Below the pieces are notes generated by a model that was not told the DNA's origin, searched no databases, and was given only the letters and a program-made list of their open reading frames with translations. The translations under genes were made by a program, and so were the position numbers. Positions 53,700-61,903 of a stretch of DNA of 64,000 bases are shown here, in pieces; within the stretch, counting starts at the first letter, position 1, and every line of letters begins with the position of its first letter. Origin of the DNA: Aquibacillus saliphilus. GTDB taxonomy: Bacteria > Bacillota > Bacilli > Bacillales > Amphibacillaceae. The stretch covers positions 60,860 through 124,859 of the forward strand of contig NZ_JAIZAP010000015.1 in NCBI RefSeq assembly GCF_020404745.1. The letters run 5' to 3'.

Positions 53700-54399
53700 G
53701 TATAAACCTCCATACAATTTATTATTAATCTGTATTGCTACATCCTATTTATATTAATAGAATATCAAATTCCAACAATAATTGCTTAATTTTGTTGGAA
53801 TAGAATGAATTAACGAAGATATAAATGAACTAACAAGTGAAAGGAATGTTGTTTCAATGTGAAGATACTCTCTTGGAATTATATGGGGTAAAGTAAGCAT
53901 CCCTTCATGGCAATTGGCGCAAATCTAAATAAAATCATTCCTGTATTGAGTAGCCCTCTTTTGAAAACCTACTACTGAAAACTCAAACCTTTTTACTTCA
54001 AGTACATTCTTTCATAGAAATTATTTGTTGCGCAGTAAGAGTCTACTGCACATCAAATAAGTATGTTGCACAATATAATATTTAATGACAATTATTGAAT
54101 TAAATATCTTTTATTCTACTTACGGTTTCTTTAGATGGTTTTTTACTTAGCCAACTATATAATTAAACTAATTTTAAAAATAAAAAGAACTTAAGAAAAG
54201 CCCTTAATAGATTCAAAGTTAGTTATTTTATTAATTATTTACTTACTATTAATGCATATCATTGCAGTAGTTAATGACTTTCCATTTGTATGGAAAAATT
54301 AATATTAGACATCACATCGTTCGACTATCTATTTCCATTATAATTATATTTTCAATCCTTATTTAAAGCGTAAGGACAGTTCTTCCGCTTCCTTCGCAA
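53700..54399. other. Intergenic, no gene seen
   Basis: Seven hundred very AT-rich bases between the NTPase and TetR genes. Frames are short and full of stops on both strands. A GCGCCAATTGCCATGAAGGGATGC stretch (minus strand, about 53900-53925) looks like a dispersed repeat rather than coding sequence. No RNA gene or promoter could be supported. Confidence 0.4.
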
Positions 54400-54963
54400 C
54401 TATGGATGCACTTGATACCGTGACATGATAGCATTTCCAATAGTTGATAGGTTCTTAGCAAAATCATCAACACTTGTTTCTAAGTCATCTTCCAACCATT
54501 TTGCAATATAGCCGACGGTACCAAATGCAGCAAACGCTGCAAATTCAGGATCCTCTAAATTCTTTTCTAATTCGGTACCAATACGTTTGGTAAATAAGGC
54601 TACAAATTCCTTATCTTGAAATCGATCTTTATAAAAAGATTTATTTATTTTTATGTGCTCACATATTTTGAATGTATTAGAAGAAATACCATCCTTGGGT
54701 AAGTTATATGATGTGGTTGTAGCTAACACTGGTTGGGTATAAAACAGCATAAATCCTTCGACTAATTCCTCCGTTATCCCAGAGATAAGGTCATATTTAT
54801 CCTCAAAATGAAGGTAAAACGTTGATCTACTAATACCTGCTTTGTTTACAATTTGTCGGACAGTTATTTTTTTGAATTGGATGGAAGCAAGCAAGTTTAA
54901 GAATGCTGTTATTATCAATTCTCTAGTACTTGTAGAATACAAGTCCGTTTGTTCATTTTCCAA
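54400..54963 (-). CDS. TetR family transcriptional regulator
   Basis: A 187-residue regulator: N-terminal helix-turn-helix KKITVRQIVNKAGISRSTFYLHFEDKYDL (about 31-58), then an all-helical ligand domain. Start is TTG, with GGAGGGATCATT upstream. Divergent from a short-chain dehydrogenase gene across a 127-base control region with an inverted repeat, the usual layout for a TetR repressor and its target. Confidence 0.88.
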   Translation of the reverse strand: MENEQTDLYSTSTRELIITAFLNLLASIQFKKITVRQIVNKAGISRSTFYLHFEDKYDLISGITEELVEGFMLFYTQPVLATTTSYNLPKDGISSNTFKICEHIKINKSFYKDRFQDKEFVALFTKRIGTELEKNLEDPEFAAFAAFGTVGYIAKWLEDDLETSVDDFAKNLSTIGNAIMSRYQVHP

Positions 54964-54983
54964 AATGATCCCTCCGTTTAAAT

Positions 54984-55007
54984 GGACACTTTCAACTAGA
55001 ATGTCTC
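54984..55007. promoter_or_regulatory. Possible TetR operator
   Basis: GGACACTTTC and GAATGTC form an imperfect inverted repeat around AACTA in the divergent spacer, close to the TetR start. Size and position suit a TetR-type operator, but the symmetry is weak. Confidence 0.35.
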
Positions 55008-55090
55008 TTGAAGTAATACTTTCTAAACCATAAACTATATGTAAGGGGTTTCTTAATTAAATATTTTACATGATTTGGGGAGGAATAGAT

Positions 55091-55909
55091 ATGAGTAAGG
55101 TATATGTAATTACCGGTGGATCCGGTGGAATGGGAAAAGAAATTGCCAAACGCTTTGGAAATAAAGGAACCATCGTACTAGCAGATGTTAGTGAAGAAAG
55201 ACTAGCGACAGCAGTGGAAGAACTGGCAACAGCAGGCATAACAGATGTTATTGCCCAAACAGTGGATATCACTAACAAGCTTCAAGTTCAAGAATTAGCC
55301 GATAAAGCTGCTACCTTAGGAGATTTAGCTGCGATTGTGCATACAGCCGGTCTTTCACCTACAATGGGAGATTCCAAACGCATCATGCATGTAAATCTAG
55401 TTGGAACAGGCTACATACTAGATTCATTCTTAGCCTATGCAAAACCAGGAACAGTTGCCGTTTGTATCTCTTCCATGGCAGGACACATGACACCAAGTGG
55501 ACCATACGATGAAATACTCAAAAATCCATTGCAGCCAGATGTTGTCGAAGGGATGGAAACGTTTACCCAAGGCTCGCCTGGTGCGGCCTATAGCTTATCC
55601 AAACTTGGAGTACAACTAATCGTAGAAGACCAGGCCTGGGCATGGGGACAAAAAGGAGCCCGAATCGTATCCGTGTCTCCTGGTACATTCAATACCCCAA
55701 TGGGTCGTCAAGAAGCCAGTCAATCGAATGAAATGAAAACTTTATTGGATAACACACCATTAGGGAGAGAAGGAGAACCTAGTGAAATTGCCTCAGTTGT
55801 AAACTTTTTATGCAGTGAAGAAAGCTCCTATATCACCGGTACAGATATTCGGATTGATGGCGGCACTATAGCTAATACACGGAAGCTAAGTAAAAGTCAG
55901 AAACAGTAG
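55091..55909 (+). CDS. Short-chain dehydrogenase/reductase (SDR)
   Basis: A 272-residue SDR with the nucleotide motif GGSGGMGKE (about 9-17), catalytic tyrosine/lysine in AAYSLSKLG, and the C-terminal SSYITGTDIRIDGG typical of classical SDRs. It oxidises or reduces a carbonyl/alcohol with NAD(P). The segment between the catalytic serine (CISSMAG) and the tyrosine is longer than usual. GGGGAGGAATAGAT precedes ATG 55091. Probably repressed by the divergent TetR protein. Confidence 0.88.
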   Translation: MSKVYVITGGSGGMGKEIAKRFGNKGTIVLADVSEERLATAVEELATAGITDVIAQTVDITNKLQVQELADKAATLGDLAAIVHTAGLSPTMGDSKRIMHVNLVGTGYILDSFLAYAKPGTVAVCISSMAGHMTPSGPYDEILKNPLQPDVVEGMETFTQGSPGAAYSLSKLGVQLIVEDQAWAWGQKGARIVSVSPGTFNTPMGRQEASQSNEMKTLLDNTPLGREGEPSEIASVVNFLCSEESSYITGTDIRIDGGTIANTRKLSKSQKQ

Positions 55910-55930
55910 ATATTTTATTAGATTGTTTTA

Positions 55931-55958
55931 AAGAGTTGCTGTATAGCAACTCTTTTTT
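55931..55958 (+). terminator. Terminator of the SDR gene
   Basis: AAGAGTTGCTGTATAGCAACTCTTTTTT is a compact perfect hairpin with T-run. Confidence 0.93.
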
Positions 55959-56164
55959 GTTAATAGAGTGATAAGGAGGGATTTTAGCGTGTACCAGGTT
56001 AGGAGCGTGGTAAAATAAATGATTTTAGAATCACCCGTTTTTTTGGTCACAATTTTTCGGAATGAAATCTATCTATGATTTCTTTTGTACCTCTTCTAAC
56101 CTGTATGAATGCTAGGAAACTTGTCGTAACACATGCTATTATTGTAGAGAATGGAGGGTTTACG

Positions 56165-56560
56165 TTGAAAAAGACTCTAAAAGTAGTTGCAGCAATCATT
56201 GAAAATGAAAATAGTGAAATTCTTTGCGCGTTAAGATCCCCTCAAATGGCTATACCAAACATGTGGGAGTTTCCAGGTGGAAAAGTAGAAGATGGGGAAG
56301 ACATACACACCGCATTAATAAGAGAAATTGAGGAAGAAATGAGCTGTAAAATTAGGACAGAAGAGCTATTTAATGACAACACACATGAGTACGAGAAATT
56401 TATTATTAACCTAATAGCAATCAAATGTAGAATCATTGGAGGTACACCTGTTAAAAGTGAACATTCTAAGCTTCTATGGTTAAAAAGAGAAAATTTAAAC
56501 TCATTAGTATGGGCTCCTGCTGATATACCTGCAGTAAAGAAACTTGTAAACGAAAACTAG
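56165..56560 (+). CDS. Nudix hydrolase, MutT-like
   Basis: A 131-residue protein with the Nudix box GGKVEDGEDIHTALIREIEE (about 38-57, GX5EX7REUXEE pattern) and an N-terminal KVVAAIIENENSEILCALRS, typical of MutT/CTP pyrophosphohydrolase-like enzymes that hydrolyse (oxidised) nucleoside triphosphates. TTG 56165 follows GGAGGGTTTACG; longer frames from 56075 have no ribosome site and read through an apparent leader. A hairpin AAAACTAGTCT/AGACTAGTTTT (56553-56586) ends the gene. Confidence 0.85.
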   Translation: MKKTLKVVAAIIENENSEILCALRSPQMAIPNMWEFPGGKVEDGEDIHTALIREIEEEMSCKIRTEELFNDNTHEYEKFIINLIAIKCRIIGGTPVKSEHSKLLWLKRENLNSLVWAPADIPAVKKLVNEN

Positions 56561-56586
56561 TCTCCACAAATGAGAAGACTAGTTTT
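56553..56586 (+). terminator. Terminator of the Nudix gene
   Basis: AAAACTAGTCT pairs perfectly with AGACTAGTTTT; the stem includes the stop codon and ends in TTTTG. Confidence 0.8.
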
Positions 56587-56671
56587 GTTACTTTAATATA
56601 CAAATTCACTTCAACATTTTCTTCTGGCAAAAAAGAATTTGATGTGGAATAGGTCCTAATCACTAAAAGTT

Positions 56672-56880
56672 CTAAACTATACTCTTATTCGCCTTAGGTA
56701 CTAATCCTGGAGGCATTTCCTCATTCAATCTCCAGATAAAACTGATGGGCTTCTCACCATAATGTCTTACATACTCACATGTACCTAAGTAAGTAAACGG
56801 CGCCGTATAGCCCTGTTTTTTTGTATTCCCGGACAAATAGAGCAATTTTAAGATAATAGTAATTAGAACCATTTTAATTG
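56672..56880 (-). pseudogene. Frameshifted DUF3427-type C-terminal fragment
   Basis: One frame reads GYTAPFTYLGTCEYVRHYGE, KPISFIWRLNEEMPPGLVPK and ends ANKSIV, the typical end of DUF3427 domains carried by some helicases and restriction-type proteins. The matching upstream part, YYLKIALFVREYKK, is in another frame; the two are separated by a run of seven A, where one base has been gained or lost. The fragment begins exactly at the methyltransferase stop, so it is the remnant of a larger gene joined there. Confidence 0.6.
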
Positions 56881-58140
56881 TAATGCAAATTCTTTTTCTT
56901 CCTGCTCTATCTCTGTCAATCTTTCACCCATTTTTTTAATTAAACCAACTACAAGAGCATTTCCCATACAGAAATATCTTGTTCTCTCTGGCATACCAGT
57001 GTTTGTCCAATCCATTGGAAAACCATTTAACAACTCACACTCTACTGGTGTTAAATAACGGATTCTTCCTGTTTGAAGATCCTCTACAACATGTGAACTT
57101 CGATTACAAGTTGCTTCAGAAGTTAACATTGTTCGCCCAGGTTTATCTAAGTCATCCGGAAACGCCATACCACCTTCAGCATATTGATACTTATGTCCTG
57201 TAGCTTTTGAAACACGTTCAATCTTTTTTGCACCTTTTAAATACTTCATTTCTTCTAGTTCAGTTCTACCATTACTTCTTAGCGTTTCTTGGTTTAAATA
57301 ATACTTTTCTTCGACTGGTCCGTAATTTTCATATGACAATTGAAGAATTTCCCTTAAAGTCTTAGATTCAAACATTACTGGAACTAATTCCCTTGAAAAG
57401 ACTCGACCTTCAGTCATTGTACCAGAATTACGATAGGTTTCTTCAAATGAATCAGAAACATCAACAATATCTGAAAACAAATCAACATCAATATCTTTGT
57501 GTTTTGAATGTCTCTCATTCTCTACAGGAAACTGAGGTGCAAAGAAACCTTTATTATGAAGTCTTTCTTCCGGAGAGTACTCTTTCTGATTTTTTGCAAA
57601 TAATGTATCATTACGAAATGCAAAGATAAAGACTCTACGTCTCCTCTGAGGGAATCCATATTCGGCAGCATTCAAAACTCTCCACTCAACTGAGTAACCA
57701 GCATCACGAAAACTGGCTAACATTATTGAAAAGTCTCTTCCTCTTTGTCTAGAAGGTGACTTTAACAAACGATCCACATTTTCTAACAATACATAGCGAG
57801 GGGATTTATCTTCAACGATTTTCATGATTTCCCAGAATAAAACACCTTTTTTTCCCTGAATCCCTGATTCTCCTGACAACGTTCTAGCAACAGAATAATC
57901 TTGACAAGGGAAACCTCCTACAAGCAAGTCATGCTTAGGAGTATCTTTCCAAACTGTTGCAATGTCATAGTTAACATGTGTACCTTTATCTCCAAATTTA
58001 TCAGCATAACAATTAAATGCATGTTGCACTCTAGTTGACGGTTCCCATTGATTTGACCAAACAATATCAAACCCGGCGGCAGATTCGAGTCCTAGTCTAA
58101 ACCCTCCAACTCCTGCGAACAACTCTATTACTTTTAACAT
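56863..58140 (-). CDS. C5-cytosine DNA methyltransferase
   Basis: A 425-residue Dcm-family enzyme with the ordered motifs: I (ELFAGVGGFRLGLE, at the N-terminus), IV (VGGFPCQDYSVA, catalytic Cys about 79), VI (YVLLENVDRLLKSP), VIII (FPQRRRRVFIFAF), the variable target-recognition region (about 200-330), and X near the C-terminus (GNALVVGLI). It should methylate cytosine in the site cut by the adjacent restriction endonuclease. It is separated from that gene by 157 bases with inverted repeats, so it may have its own control. Start ATG 58140. Confidence 0.92.
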   Translation of the reverse strand: MLKVIELFAGVGGFRLGLESAAGFDIVWSNQWEPSTRVQHAFNCYADKFGDKGTHVNYDIATVWKDTPKHDLLVGGFPCQDYSVARTLSGESGIQGKKGVLFWEIMKIVEDKSPRYVLLENVDRLLKSPSRQRGRDFSIMLASFRDAGYSVEWRVLNAAEYGFPQRRRRVFIFAFRNDTLFAKNQKEYSPEERLHNKGFFAPQFPVENERHSKHKDIDVDLFSDIVDVSDSFEETYRNSGTMTEGRVFSRELVPVMFESKTLREILQLSYENYGPVEEKYYLNQETLRSNGRTELEEMKYLKGAKKIERVSKATGHKYQYAEGGMAFPDDLDKPGRTMLTSEATCNRSSHVVEDLQTGRIRYLTPVECELLNGFPMDWTNTGMPERTRYFCMGNALVVGLIKKMGERLTEIEQEEKEFALQLKWF

Positions 58141-58207
58141 AAAACGATATCCACCTTTCGGGACAGACTTACCACTTTAATAACTTTAAAACTATAGATA
58201 CAGATAT

Positions 58208-58290
58208 TTTGTTATAATATCATATGTTGTATTGGTGGTAAAATTAATTAGAACTAAGAATTCTTATAACAACATAAAATTGTTATAAGA
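58208..58290. promoter_or_regulatory. Inverted-repeat control region between restriction and methyltransferase genes
   Basis: TCTTATAACAA (58262-58272) and TTGTTATAAGA (58280-58290) form a perfect 11-bp inverted repeat with a 7-base loop. At 58208-58220 TTTGTTATAATAT repeats 13 bases also present in the palindrome upstream of the ParB-like gene. On the plus strand TGTTATAAT is an extended -10, which would drive an RNA antisense to the endonuclease gene. Candidate operator and antisense promoter; not proven. Confidence 0.45.
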
Positions 58291-58297
58291 AAAACAT

Positions 58298-58951
58298 TTA
58301 ATTCATATTTTCTATTTTCTTTATATAATCTATGATTAGCAGCTCATGCTTTGTATTTGCTTTACTCTGAAGTTGTTTTAATGTTAAATCACTGTTAATT
58401 AAGGCTAGTTCATCCGTATTCGAATCATCCAAACCTATTACTAATACTGGCAATGAAAATAACTCACTCGCTGACGTTATCTCGGCGACGGCTTTCTCAA
58501 AGTTAGCAACGCCACTATCAATACGCTTTGCTAGAGATTCCGTTGGTAAAATTAAAATCCCAATGTCACTTGCATTTTTGTTATGAAGAAATTGGACTTT
58601 GAAATAATTTCGATATGAGCTAGCTACATTACCGAATTCCACTTCAAGATGAAGATTATACTCGCTCTTTCTATCACTAACACTTTTTTTATAATCAATA
58701 GTAATATATTCCGTATTATTTATCTTAAAGTGACCATCTGATGTCCATCCCTTTACTTTCAACTGCAAATTCAAGTAAGAGTCCATTAGTTGTTGAATAA
58801 CATCAAGTTTCTTCTGTGCATTAGATTTATTTTTGTAAATTGGAAGAGGTGTATTCTTACAAATAGATAGTAATTCATCATAGGTGCCTTTGAATGGCTC
58901 TTGCGAAAGAATACTTTCAGCAAAATTATGTGAATAAATTTTTACATTCAT
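58298..58951 (-). CDS. Type II restriction endonuclease, BglII/BamHI-like fold
   Basis: A 217-residue protein whose core has TEYITIDYKKSV followed by HLEVEFGNVASSYRNYFKVQ (about 92-118). The Asp...Glu-x-Glu pattern and EVEFGN sequence are those of the BamHI/BglII active site (Asp94, Glu111, Glu113 in BamHI). IGILILPTESLAKRI fits the following strand of these enzymes. It would cut a short palindrome, possibly related to the GATC-containing sites of that family. Adjacent to a C5 methyltransferase, it completes a type II restriction-modification pair. AAAGGAGAGTAA precedes the ATG. Last gene of the four-gene operon from 63181. Confidence 0.75.
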   Translation of the reverse strand: MNVKIYSHNFAESILSQEPFKGTYDELLSICKNTPLPIYKNKSNAQKKLDVIQQLMDSYLNLQLKVKGWTSDGHFKINNTEYITIDYKKSVSDRKSEYNLHLEVEFGNVASSYRNYFKVQFLHNKNASDIGILILPTESLAKRIDSGVANFEKAVAEITSASELFSLPVLVIGLDDSNTDELALINSDLTLKQLQSKANTKHELLIIDYIKKIENMN

Positions 58952-58973
58952 TTAGTTACTCTCCTTTTAGACA

Positions 58974-59936
58974 CTAAAAATTATCATATAGATCAAAACG
59001 CCAACTTTGCACTTCTTTTATCCAGTTTTCACTATTCTTATAAACTGTCTCATAAGGATTACTAATAATAATAGGTTTATAGTCTCTACTAGTAATTTTT
59101 TTTCTGTCAACTAGATAAAGGAAGTAATTGTCTTTTTTTTCTTTTGCAACTTCAATTTCATTTTTAGACCAATAGAAGTAAGGATGTAACTCAAATGATT
59201 TGACTTCAATAAATTTGTCGTAATGATTAGATTTATTATTAATATAAGAAACTATATCATATCCTGCAGTAACATCCACGTCTGAGATTTTTTTAACTTT
59301 GTTTAAATCAAGAAAACCACAATCTCCTAGCCTTTTTTTCTCATAATTCAACACAAAGTTTTCTGCTATTTCTCCCATTTCTTCTTTTTTAGCCTGAATT
59401 TCTTTTAATTTTTCTAATGAAAGTTGCCTCTTTTTCTTTTTAAAATGTTCCTCAACAAGAGTAATAAATTTTTTTTCTAAAATAAGTACATTGTTATTAA
59501 TATAGGTCAAGAATCCAATATTTATAAGTAAGTTTCTTATGCCCGAAAAATGGAAAGGTATATCACTGTTCCTAATAAAGTATGTCTCTTCTTTATAATC
59601 AAAAGTAAAGTTTACAATTCCAATAAGCTCATCAAAATAATTCACCAGAAGTAACCTTATAAAATCTTCAATGGACTCCTTAGATACCAAATCCTCTTGG
59701 AGAGATAATCCAAGAGGGTTCAAGAAGATTTCTTCACCTTGCATATCAATTATTTTCATGTCACTTAACAAAGCTAGAATAGCATCTACAGGTGTACGAT
59801 AATAGTTGTTTTTATTCAAACAGTATTTCTTTATGTTTATAACCTTTATTGGCTCTGAACTAAAAACTTCATCAAATAACAGTATATAATCATCTATTCG
59901 TCCAAAACTATTATACTTTGTTAATTCTTTTAACAT
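58974..59936 (-). CDS. DUF3883 nuclease-like protein
   Basis: A 320-residue protein. Residues about 1-165 are an unrecognised helical region; from about 190 the C-terminal half is DUF3883 (EEMGEIAENFVLNYEKKRLG, VTAGYDIVSY, KFIEVKSFE, YWSKNEIEVAKEKKDNYFLY), with GYD...EVKS matching the PD-(D/E)xK nuclease core. DUF3883 is frequent in defence proteins. The gene overlaps the SNF2 helicase gene by 26 bases, indicating translational coupling, and is followed after 22 bases by the restriction endonuclease. Confidence 0.75.
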   Translation of the reverse strand: MLKELTKYNSFGRIDDYILLFDEVFSSEPIKVINIKKYCLNKNNYYRTPVDAILALLSDMKIIDMQGEEIFLNPLGLSLQEDLVSKESIEDFIRLLLVNYFDELIGIVNFTFDYKEETYFIRNSDIPFHFSGIRNLLINIGFLTYINNNVLILEKKFITLVEEHFKKKKRQLSLEKLKEIQAKKEEMGEIAENFVLNYEKKRLGDCGFLDLNKVKKISDVDVTAGYDIVSYINNKSNHYDKFIEVKSFELHPYFYWSKNEIEVAKEKKDNYFLYLVDRKKITSRDYKPIIISNPYETVYKNSENWIKEVQSWRFDLYDNF

Positions 59937-61881
59937 AATTTCTTATCATCACCTTAATGTCATCTTCTTCGACTTCTTCATCTGCAAATTTAAATAATGG
60001 AATCTCCGAATTTTCTACCAGGTCTGACAGCCTCTGCTCCTTAATTTCAAGCCTTTCATTTATAACCTCATCAATAGAATTCTTGCTTAATATAAAATAA
60101 TAATTGATTTTATCCTCTTTTTTAAGCCCATATCTATGTATCCTGTCTTTTGATTGAATAAATTGTGCTGCATTAAAAGACCTCTCAATATAGATTGCAT
60201 TATGACAAACTTTATGCAAAGAAATTGATTCTGATACTGCAAAAGGGTTTGCTATTATAACACTAAAAGGAGAATCTGGCCGATGGAATTCATCTATTAT
60301 TTTTTCTCTAGTTTCCACTTCTTCATTGCTTTCATTATTTCCAGATTCAACAGGAACAGCGCCATATAACAATTTATTATTTATACCATTATCTTCTAAA
60401 TATTTGCCAAATTCTTTCATATTTTGAATAAATGTCATCCATACAATTATTTTCTCATTTTGCGATATTTTATTTTTGATAATATCTTTGGCAACAATAA
60501 ATTTACTTGGCACTTCAATTTTGCTATAGTTTACAATCTTTGAAATAATATCTGAATCATCAATGAATTGTTCAGTTGTTATTTCACTTTCAGTAAAAAA
60601 TTCTTCGACTGGTTGAATTAATAAACCAGGATTTGTTGCAGCCTGCATTAACCGTATCATTCTTGCTTTAACTAAAAAGTTTTTCAAATCTCCGTCCCTT
60701 GATTTCTCAATCATATAATTCATATATTTACTTTCAATAAAGTCATATATTTTTTGTTGCGTATTACTCATAGGAATCAGTATCGGCGGGTTATTAATAG
60801 GCTCTGGAATGCCTAAATGGCTTTTCTTGATTCTTATAAAGTAGGGTTCTATATCGTTAATTAGTTTTGATATTCTTTCATCTTCAGGCTTTTCTGACAT
60901 TTCCTCAAGGTGATACTTTTTAAACTGAATCACCTTTTTAGTCGGCCATATAAACTTAAATAAATTTATAAGATCCCCGTAACCATTTGGTGCTGGAGTA
61001 CCAGTTAATATTATCCTAGATTTACTGTGTTTTGATAGTGTTAATACAGATTCTGCTGTAATTCCACCATCTGTATTTTTAATTTTATGAGCCTCATCTA
61101 ATACTACCATCACCTTATTCATTTTCAGAAAATTAATTAAATCTTCCTTTACTGAATTGACACCTTGATATGATAGTAATGTTATCTCAGCAGGACTTGA
61201 AGAATACAATTCCACTATCTTTTTCTCTTTACTAAGAGCACCTGATAATCTTACTGAATCAGGTTTTTGTCCAAAACATTCTAGGTATTCTTTCTCCCAT
61301 GGACCAAACGAACTCAAAGGACCTATAATAAGAACCCTATCTACTTTCTTCGGATTGTTGTCAGGAAGATTTTTTAGGTATGAATACGCTCCGTACACAA
61401 TACTGGTTTTTCCAGCCCCAGGTACCGAAAAATTACATGCGTTCTGTGAAAAGGCTAAATGATATGCTGACAACAACTGTAACTCGTACAAAGTTCGATT
61501 AGGTAAATATTCTTCTAAACTGTTTACAAACATACTAAAATCTTTCTCGTCAACTAATTTATTCCTGATATCTTTTGCCTTTTTTGAAAAAACTTCAAAG
61601 TTTTTTTCTTCTAGAAAGAAACTTTGAAGTGACTCTTCAACCTTGTTAGATCTATCTTCAGTGAATTTAAATTTTTTTAGCATTTTTTGTATTTTTTTTA
61701 GTATTTCTTCTTTTTCCTTATCTGCATAAGAAATAGTAATTATATTATCATCATTTATTGCAGCATCTAGATAGTCTTTCAAAAAAAGTTTGGCTCTTTT
61801 ATTAGATACTAATTCTTGTGTTGACCCTTGCAGTAAAAAATATTCTTTTTTTTCATCTATTTCAATTGAAATCAGAGACAT
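59911..61881 (-). CDS. SNF2-family DEAH helicase/translocase
   Basis: A 656-residue ATPase with helicase motifs I (NFSVPGAGKTS, about 156), II (VVLDEAHKIKN), III (ILTGTPAPNGYG), and in the second domain V-VI (NPFAVSESISLHKVCH, QSKDRIHRYGLKK with the arginine finger). The first 130 residues are an extra N-terminal region. It should translocate on double-stranded DNA. The gene overlaps DUF3883 and lies 22 bases after the ParB-like gene. SNF2 proteins of this kind occur in DISARM and other defence systems, but the surrounding partners differ here. Confidence 0.85.
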   Translation of the reverse strand: MSLISIEIDEKKEYFLLQGSTQELVSNKRAKLFLKDYLDAAINDDNIITISYADKEKEEILKKIQKMLKKFKFTEDRSNKVEESLQSFFLEEKNFEVFSKKAKDIRNKLVDEKDFSMFVNSLEEYLPNRTLYELQLLSAYHLAFSQNACNFSVPGAGKTSIVYGAYSYLKNLPDNNPKKVDRVLIIGPLSSFGPWEKEYLECFGQKPDSVRLSGALSKEKKIVELYSSSPAEITLLSYQGVNSVKEDLINFLKMNKVMVVLDEAHKIKNTDGGITAESVLTLSKHSKSRIILTGTPAPNGYGDLINLFKFIWPTKKVIQFKKYHLEEMSEKPEDERISKLINDIEPYFIRIKKSHLGIPEPINNPPILIPMSNTQQKIYDFIESKYMNYMIEKSRDGDLKNFLVKARMIRLMQAATNPGLLIQPVEEFFTESEITTEQFIDDSDIISKIVNYSKIEVPSKFIVAKDIIKNKISQNEKIIVWMTFIQNMKEFGKYLEDNGINNKLLYGAVPVESGNNESNEEVETREKIIDEFHRPDSPFSVIIANPFAVSESISLHKVCHNAIYIERSFNAAQFIQSKDRIHRYGLKKEDKINYYFILSKNSIDEVINERLEIKEQRLSDLVENSEIPLFKFADEEVEEDDIKVMIRNYVKRINKV

Positions 61882-61903
61882 CTTTATACATCCTTTATCT
61901 ACA

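Noticed and set aside
53718..54399. Small gene or RNA in the gap before the TetR gene
   Set aside because: Frames are short and interrupted and no promoter-terminator pair could be found.
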